DNA from: an uncultured Ruegeria sp.
Lineage (GTDB): Bacteria > Pseudomonadota > Alphaproteobacteria > Rhodobacterales > Rhodobacteraceae
Assembly: GCF_947497005.1 (NCBI RefSeq)
Contig: NZ_CANMFF010000011.1
Location: forward strand, 120,707-184,706
DNA length: 64,000 nt
Reading direction: 5' to 3'
The notes below the pieces were generated by a model. That model saw only the letters and a program-made list of their open reading frames with translations. It made no database searches and had not been told where the DNA came from. Shown here piece after piece: positions 59,581 through 64,000 of this stretch (its first letter is position 1; each line of letters opens with the position of its first letter). The position numbers were made by a program, and so were the translations under genes.

Positions 59581-60201
59581 TTAGTTCTTCGCGTAGAATT
59601 CGACGACCAGGTTCGGCTCCATGACAACCGGGTAAGGCACATCGCTCAGGCCCGGTGCGCGCACGAACGTCGCGGTCATTTTCGAGTGATCGGTGTCGAT
59701 GTAGTCAGGAACATCACGCTCGGCCAGAGCGGCAGCTTCCAGAACAACAGCCAGTTGTTTGGACTTGTCGCGGACCTCGATCACGTCGCCTTCCTTGACG
59801 CGGTAGGACGGGATGTTGACGCGCTTGCCGTTCACTTTGACGTGGCCGTGGTTCACGAACTGACGCGCTGCAAAGACGGTTGCAACGAATTTGGCGCGGT
59901 AAACGACGGCATCCAGGCGGCGTTCCAACAAACCGATCAGGTTTTCGCCGGTGTCGCCTGCAACACGTTCGGCTTCAGAGTAGATGCGGCGGAATTGCTT
60001 TTCAGTCAGATCGCCGTAGTAGCCTTTCAGCTTCTGTTTGGCGCGCAGCTGGATACCGAAATCGGACAGTTTGCCCTTGCGGCGCTGGCCGTGCTGGCCG
60101 GGGCCATATTCGCGACGGTTGACCGGGGATTTCGGACGCCCCCAGATGTTTTCGCCCATGCGGCGGTCGATTTTGTGCTTGGCAGACGTGCGTTTGGTCA
60201 C
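59581..60201 (-). CDS. rpsD: 30S ribosomal protein S4
   Basis: 206 residues: [42 protein letters not shown] is the alphaproteobacterial form without zinc cysteines; [48 protein letters not shown] is the S4 RNA-binding domain. It binds 16S rRNA early in assembly. It stands alone here, outside the alpha operon, as in other rhodobacteria. Confidence 0.98.
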   Translation of the reverse strand: MTKRTSAKHKIDRRMGENIWGRPKSPVNRREYGPGQHGQRRKGKLSDFGIQLRAKQKLKGYYGDLTEKQFRRIYSEAERVAGDTGENLIGLLERRLDAVVYRAKFVATVFAARQFVNHGHVKVNGKRVNIPSYRVKEGDVIEVRDKSKQLAVVLEAAALAERDVPDYIDTDHSKMTATFVRAPGLSDVPYPVVMEPNLVVEFYAKN

Positions 60202-60446
60202 GGCTGATCTCCTTCGTTAAAGTCGAAGCCCCTAAGGGCCACTATGAAGGGCGTTGTCCTCTTGAGGTTTCCCCCATGACAGGCATCCCCTTGCAGGGGC
60301 CACCAACACCAATGAAGCCGCGCTTATATCCGCAAAACCGGCAGAGTCAACACGGCATTCAGCATAGTTCAGAAAATCGATCCAGGTATGCGGACAGGTG
60401 ATCGCGCCAACAGGAAACTGCCCAATAGCGACGTGTCACGCTGCGT

Positions 60447-60890
60447 TCAAGTCGGGAAAGAGATAACGGTCGCTCCGCGCTCTGCGACCGGTTTCTGGAT
60501 CATCGCAAGCTCGGTCACTTCGAAAACCCAAAAATCCTCATCGCGCGGCGGGCAAGCGCCGTCGAACACGAGGGTCGGTGCGGCGTCTTTGCCATCGACA
60601 ACAACGCTGGCTGAGAATTTCTGCGCACCGTTGGTAAGGGTAAGAGCACCGGTCACATGGCCGGATATCTCTCGGACAATCGGAAAGTGGTTGTTTACAT
60701 GGGTTGCAACGCCTCGGGCGTTTCCCATTTGCTCGACGCTTTGCTCGGCAACAGCGCTCAGGACAACCGCCTGTCCGCGCCATGACCATGCTGCCCCGAT
60801 CGCCAAACAGGAAAGAGGCGAATCCTCAAGCCCGTCAATTTCCGTCTGGCACCAAGAAATAGCTATTTGACCGTTTGTTCCGGCTCTCAT
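60447..60890 (-). CDS. Conserved hypothetical protein
   Basis: 147 residues starting MRAGTNGQIAISWCQTEIDGLEDSPLSCLAIGAAWSWRGQAVVLSA, with an even mixture of amino acids and an ending EDFWVFEVTELAMIQKPVAERG. I believe proteins with SW.QTE.DGL...PL..L..G.AWSWRG are present in many roseobacters, but no function is known to me. The ATG at 60890 follows GTGGG; the track start 60926 is also possible. It is isolated, 245 bp from rpsD. Confidence 0.6.
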   Translation of the reverse strand: MRAGTNGQIAISWCQTEIDGLEDSPLSCLAIGAAWSWRGQAVVLSAVAEQSVEQMGNARGVATHVNNHFPIVREISGHVTGALTLTNGAQKFSASVVVDGKDAAPTLVFDGACPPRDEDFWVFEVTELAMIQKPVAERGATVISFPT

Positions 60891-61983
60891 CTGCCCACTC
60901 GCACTTACTAACACCCCAACATTCAATCTCTCACTTATCAGTACAAAATCCGGCGGAAAAGAGACAGAACTGCAGCAATCACAAGAATGTTGTTAATGTG
61001 ACTCAGTGTTTCATGCCGTTTGTCGTGTTTCATGACCACCAATTGACGTCTGTGGCGCGTTTGACTGCGCAAAGGAAGACCCTTGGGTATGGGCCATGCA
61101 GGTTGGCCACACGGCGCCATTCCTGGTGGGGTTGACCCGCCTCCCACAGCTTGTCCTATAACCCGCCCAGCAGGTCGCTTGACGCGTACAGTTCCCAGGC
61201 CAGTTCGCCCGAAAAAGACAAGCGCGTGGCGATCAGAGGAATAGCCGCAACGGTGATCTCCTGTGCCTTGAGCCAGCCGAAATTTGGTATTGTCCAACGC
61301 GACGTTGGGTTGCACGGCCACTGCTGATTATCCGACAGCCAGTGATCGATGATCCCGGTGAATCCGTCCACCTTTGACCACCGGATCGGTGCTGAGCAGC
61401 AATAGCTGGGCGGAACCGAAAACGCCAAATCCTGCGAACGCAGTCCCGGAAAATGCCCGGGGGGGGCTCTCACTGGCTCATGCCCTCGAAACACGCCATG
61501 CGAACCTTGTAAAATCAATCCACGATGAGGATCGCCCCACCCTCCTTCCCTTAAAAGAAAGCGTATGGATGAACGGCTTTTGCACAGCCCGCAGCAGGTT
61601 AAATCAACCGCCATCGCGGCCGCTTTTTTCACCGTCGTTCTCACGTGGCCAAAGAACATCTTAGTGACAGGCACAGGTTCGTCGTTAAAATTGACTTATT
61701 TCCCGGGGTACCCGGACAAGTCGCATCTCACCCGGTTTCTTTACAGTTCAGACCGGCATAACCCCAACGGGTTGCTGCGAAAAATCGTGCTTGCGTCAGT
61801 CATACAAGCGCTGCCCGGTTGGTATTGCTCGACTGGCTGGTTAACCCATGGTGGTGTTTTGGTGTCGCAACCACAAGACGCGAGCCAATTTGTGATCCAA
61901 GGCCTTGATCATATATGGTTTACATTGGAACGTACCCGGGCCACCGCGCTACTGGCCAAACTCTTACCTTTGGGAAATACCGA
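60891..61983. other. Non-coding, decayed region
   Basis: About 1.1 kb without an intact gene. Codon structure is broken on both strands. A GcvT-like remnant is recognisable at 61123-61285; the rest contains track ORFs (61374-61664, 61565-61987) that I do not recognise. A CTTGATCATATATGG AT-rich segment lies just before the FAH-family gene and may include its promoter. Confidence 0.5.
61123..61285 (-). pseudogene. Remnant of a GcvT/dimethylglycine dehydrogenase-type domain
   Basis: On the minus strand one frame reads ...FGWLKAQEITVAAIPLIATRLSFSGELAWELYASSDLLGGL, then a TAG, then DKLWEAGQPHQEW. Intact aminomethyltransferase domains (GcvT, sarcosine or dimethylglycine dehydrogenase) have the order R.SFVGELGWEL...Y.ALWEAGQPHG. 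The match on both sides of the stop in the same frame argues for a nonsense-interrupted fragment of about 55 codons. Both ends run into unrelated sequence. Confidence 0.55.
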
Positions 61984-63132
61984 ATGACACTGAACCTTCC
62001 TGAGACGGGAACTTTCGTTGGGCGCATTTGGTTGCCTGATGTGCAAGGCCCTGCTGTAGTGGCAAGGCGAGGCGACCGTCTGGTTGACATTTCATCGCCA
62101 GAACAGCCCACCATGCAAGCTCTGCTGGAGCACGACAATCCGGCGATAGTGGCCCGCGACGCGCAAGGGACCGATATTGGGAGCCTGTCCGATATCGCTG
62201 AAAACTCGACCGAAACACCGGATCCCGCCAAACCTCGCTTTCTGGCGCCTTCAGATTTGCAACCGATCAAGGCCTGCGGCGTGACCTTTGTGTCATCAAT
62301 GCTGGAACGCGTGATAGAGGAACAGGCCAAGGGCGATCCTGCCAAAGCCGACGCGATCCGTGCGCGATGCACCGAAATCCTGGGCGACAGCCTGCGTTCG
62401 GTTGTACCGGGATCGGACAAGGCCATGGCCCTCAAAGACGCGCTGATCGCCGAAGACATGTGGTCGCAATACCTTGAAGTTGGCATCGGCCCCGACGCCG
62501 AGGTCTTTACCAAATCGCAGGCCATGTCAGCTGTCGGGTTTGGGGCCAGTGTCGGTTTGCACCCGGTGTCCACCTGGAACAATCCCGAGCCTGAAATGGT
62601 TCTGGCGATTGACAGTACCGGTACGATCAAAGGCGCAACTCTGGGCAATGACGTCAATTTGCGCGATGTCGAAGGGCGTTCAGCGCTGTTGCTGGGCAAG
62701 GCAAAGGACAACAATGCCTCATGCGCACTTGGTCCGATGCTTCGGTTGTTCGATGAAAGCTTTGATCTTGATGACGTACGCCGCGCCGAGCTGACCCTGC
62801 GCGTGATCGGGGGAGATGGCTTTGTGCTGAACGGCACCAGTTCCATGTCCGAGATCAGCCGCGATCCCGAGAATCTTGTGGGTCAAGCCCAAGGTGCACA
62901 TCATCAATATCCGGATGGTTTCTTCCTGATGCTCGGGACACTTTTCGCCCCGACTCAAGATCGCGACACCCCTGGCGAGGGGTTCACCCATAAGCTGGGC
63001 GATGTCGTGGAAATATGCAATCCCGAGCTTGGCACGCTTTCCAACACAGTCCGGTTGTCGACAGAATGTCCGCCCTGGGGCTTTGGAACCGGCGCATTGA
63101 TGAAGAACCTCGTGTCGCGACATTTAATATAA
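61984..63132 (+). CDS. Fumarylacetoacetate hydrolase (FAH) family protein
   Basis: 382 residues. A N-terminal variable part (MTLNLPETGTFVGRIWLPDVQGPAVVARRGDRL) is followed by GFGASVGLHPVSTWNNPEPEMVLAIDS with metal-ligand glutamates and ATLGNDVNLRDVEGRSALLLGKAKDNNASCALGPML, the FAH active-site core. This length and form are seen in sugar-acid dehydratases of the FAH family (2-keto-3-deoxy-arabinonate type), so a role in pentose or hexuronate breakdown is suggested but not shown. Start at ATG 61984 after GGGAAATACCGA; the track start 61915 is not needed. It is flanked by decayed DNA. Confidence 0.85.
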   Translation: MTLNLPETGTFVGRIWLPDVQGPAVVARRGDRLVDISSPEQPTMQALLEHDNPAIVARDAQGTDIGSLSDIAENSTETPDPAKPRFLAPSDLQPIKACGVTFVSSMLERVIEEQAKGDPAKADAIRARCTEILGDSLRSVVPGSDKAMALKDALIAEDMWSQYLEVGIGPDAEVFTKSQAMSAVGFGASVGLHPVSTWNNPEPEMVLAIDSTGTIKGATLGNDVNLRDVEGRSALLLGKAKDNNASCALGPMLRLFDESFDLDDVRRAELTLRVIGGDGFVLNGTSSMSEISRDPENLVGQAQGAHHQYPDGFFLMLGTLFAPTQDRDTPGEGFTHKLGDVVEICNPELGTLSNTVRLSTECPPWGFGTGALMKNLVSRHLI

Positions 63133-63349
63133 GGGGCAAGAAATGGGCGCGGAGCGTCTGACAGCAGAAAGAGCTTTGTTGTGTGGGGGCGCCTAACCGT
63201 CTGTCGCAATGGTGTTCTCATCGCGTTACTGTTCACTTGCTGACAGACCTTTGGTAGAGCCTCTTTCCTAAGAGGGTGCCACTCCAACCAGTAGGCGACG
63301 ATGCTGTTGAATGGCGAGGTCTCCGAGAGATGTTCATAGCGTCGTTTCA
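63133..63349. other. Short region between FAH gene and helicase fragment
   Basis: No intact gene. On the minus strand an open frame (62955-63383) begins MAEVDFGFWSLLKRRYEHLSET and is plausible in its first 60 residues, but its remainder is antisense to the FAH gene; I do not recognise it. It may be a truncated gene. Confidence 0.3.
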
Positions 63350-63757
63350 GCAGCGACCAAAATCCGAAATCGACCTCTGCCATCGCAAATCGAGGCAGCC
63401 GTCCATGCGATTGATCAATCTGACGATCTTATTGTGTCTCTGCCGACAAGCGCCGGAGTACCGCGCACAGCGGAGCTCAGCATATTACGTTGTCATGCCG
63501 CAGGACGACAGGTGGTTTCTGTCACACCTCTTCGTGCTTTCTTTGCCCAAACGGAAACCACGCTACAAATGACGTTCGGTCCACTTAGGATAACGATCAT
63601 GGCGCGCCACCGCAGCGTCTGGGTCCGTGGGTTTGACGAAGACGCGATCTGCGAACGCGATATTGTGGTAGCAACACCCAAGAAGTTCGACTTCGTTCTG
63701 CGCAACGAACCCACGCACCTTCGCTTTCTTCCCCCTGCATCTGGGGTCACTGGGTGA
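63350..63757 (+). pseudogene. DEAD/DEAH-box helicase fragment with broken Walker A
   Basis: The track ORF from 63311 encodes IRNRPLPSQIEAAVHAIDQSDDLIVSLPTSAGVPRTAELSILRCHAAGRQVVSVTPLRAFFAQTETTLQ...GFDEDAICERDIVVATPKKFDFVLRNEP, then stops. This is the first RecA-like domain of a superfamily 2 helicase: Q-like motif, motif I (TSAGKT expected, TSAGVPRT found, lysine lost), motif Ia (VTPLRA) and motif Ib (VATPEK, here VATPKK). DEAD/DEAH and all later motifs are missing. It is a 3'-truncated, decayed fragment. Confidence 0.65.
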
Positions 63758-63868
63758 AGGCGAGAATTCCCTTGGGTTACAGGATTAAGTGTTTGTTTTC
63801 TGAGGTTATATTTGGTTGCGGGAGTAGGATTTGAACCTCTGGTCCTGCGCGTTGCGCGTTCGTCAGGC

Positions 63869-63889
63869 GATCGATCCACTGGATCGATC
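63869..63889. repeat. Palindrome GATCGATCCA-C-TGGATCGATC
   Basis: Perfect 10 bp arms with a single central base. It shares the core GATCCA-N-TGGATC with the palindrome 54 bp to the right, and lies inside the variable loop of the split tRNA-fMet. Confidence 0.9.
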
Positions 63890-63942
63890 TCTATTCTTCC
63901 TCACCCTTCAGGTTATGAGCCTGTCGAGGTGAAGACGTTAAG

Positions 63943-63965
63943 CAATTGATCCAGTGGATCAATTG
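63943..63965. repeat. Palindrome CAATTGATCCA-G-TGGATCAATTG
   Basis: Perfect 11 bp arms with a single central base. The core is the same as in the left palindrome while the outer arms differ (CAATT in place of GATC), so the two look like diverged copies of one site and not a direct duplication. Confidence 0.9.
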
Positions 63966-64000
63966 TAGTCTGAACGGGCTGCTTTGGATTTTCTGACGCT

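Larger units (their letters stand above)
63813..63965 (-). repeat. Split initiator tRNA (fMet)-derived element with palindromes
   Basis: On the minus strand GGTTCAAATCCTACTCCCGCAACCA (63813-63838) equals the T-arm/3' acceptor of alphaproteobacterial tRNA-fMet, and CAGGCTCATAACCTGAAGG (63905-63923) equals its anticodon arm with CAU. In the normal gene about seven bases separate them; here a 66 bp insert holds the palindrome GATCGATCCACTGGATCGATC and a GC-rich hairpin. A second palindrome, CAATTGATCCAGTGGATCAATTG (63943-63965), is found where the D-arm should be. Not a functional tRNA. Confidence 0.7.

Noticed and set aside
61374-61987. Plus-strand ORFs of 96 and 140 aa as new genes
   Set aside because: No recognisable domain and weak codon structure in a region of pseudogenes; kept only as part of the decayed region.
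63493-63879. 128 aa minus-strand ORF containing DRSPDERATRRTRGSNPTPATK
   Set aside because: It is a translation of the palindromic tRNA-derived repeat and antisense of the helicase fragment, and not a protein gene.
63813-63923. A functional tRNA-fMet gene
   Set aside because: The D-arm and 5' acceptor strand are missing and 66 bp lie in the variable loop, so it cannot fold as a tRNA.

Overview
The window is a chromosomal segment of a marine alphaproteobacterium of the Roseobacter group (Rhodobacteraceae/Roseobacteraceae, probably close to Ruegeria). This is inferred from the codon and GC style, the DUF1150/Hsp20/DUF465 set, the alphaproteobacterial-type S4, the compact atpHAGDC operon lacking Fo genes, the sat-cysC fusion, the CIRCE-controlled groESL and the high similarity of the proteins to what I know of roseobacters. 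No database search was possible.

Layout. 1-5.9 kb: a truncated GT-C-like membrane protein, a CII-like DNA-binding protein, thymidine kinase, then a minus-strand run (YbjN protein, proC, CsaA-like tRNA-binding protein, 2-hydroxyacid dehydrogenase) and a UbiK-like protein. 6.0-8.7 kb: tightly overlapped lgt / MidA-type methyltransferase / pgeF. 8.7-16.8 kb: a small basic ORF, a Hint-domain protein, Lrp divergent from trxB, a membrane/ferredoxin/adenylate cyclase fusion, bifunctional sat-cysC and a glycosyltransferase-like protein. 16.8-27 kb: PhzF-like protein, DUF1150-hsp20, DUF465, purE-oxidoreductase-purK, a lone phnM-like gene coupled to a lipase-like gene, an EamA transporter, groESL and a DUF2161 nuclease-fold protein. 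27-39.4 kb: TraB/GumN protein, Mn-pyrophosphatase, DUF389 protein, HAD hydrolase, MaoC hydratase, metF-metV, ribF-ycgN-threonine aldolase, alpha/beta hydrolase with HCCA isomerase, prs, rpiB. 39.4-49 kb: H-type lectin, ATP synthase F1 operon, methyltransferase, gloB, clpA. 49-60 kb: kinase-fold protein, an ExbB/MotA-like plus MotB/OmpA-like pair, ChaC, DUF2125, extensin-like/tyrC/hisC, a class V aminotransferase divergent from an Lrp regulator, rpsD.

The last 3.9 kb (about 60.2-64 kb) is different: a conserved hypothetical gene and one intact FAH-family gene lie among decayed pieces (a GcvT/dimethylglycine-dehydrogenase-like fragment, a DEAD/DEAH helicase fragment with a broken Walker A) and end in a peculiar element made of initiator tRNA (fMet) fragments and two palindromes sharing GATCCA-N-TGGATC. 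It looks like a recombination scar and is the most unusual part of the window.

Most of the rest is housekeeping: nucleotide synthesis (tdk, purE, purK, prs, ribF), amino acids (proC, tyrC, hisC), energy (F1 ATPase, pyrophosphatase), protein quality (groESL, hsp20, clpA) and envelope maintenance (lgt, ExbB/OmpA pair, extensin-like). Translational coupling by ATGA/TGATG overlaps is common. Heat shock genes have visible control sites: a CIRCE operator at groESL and an RpoH-type promoter at hsp20.
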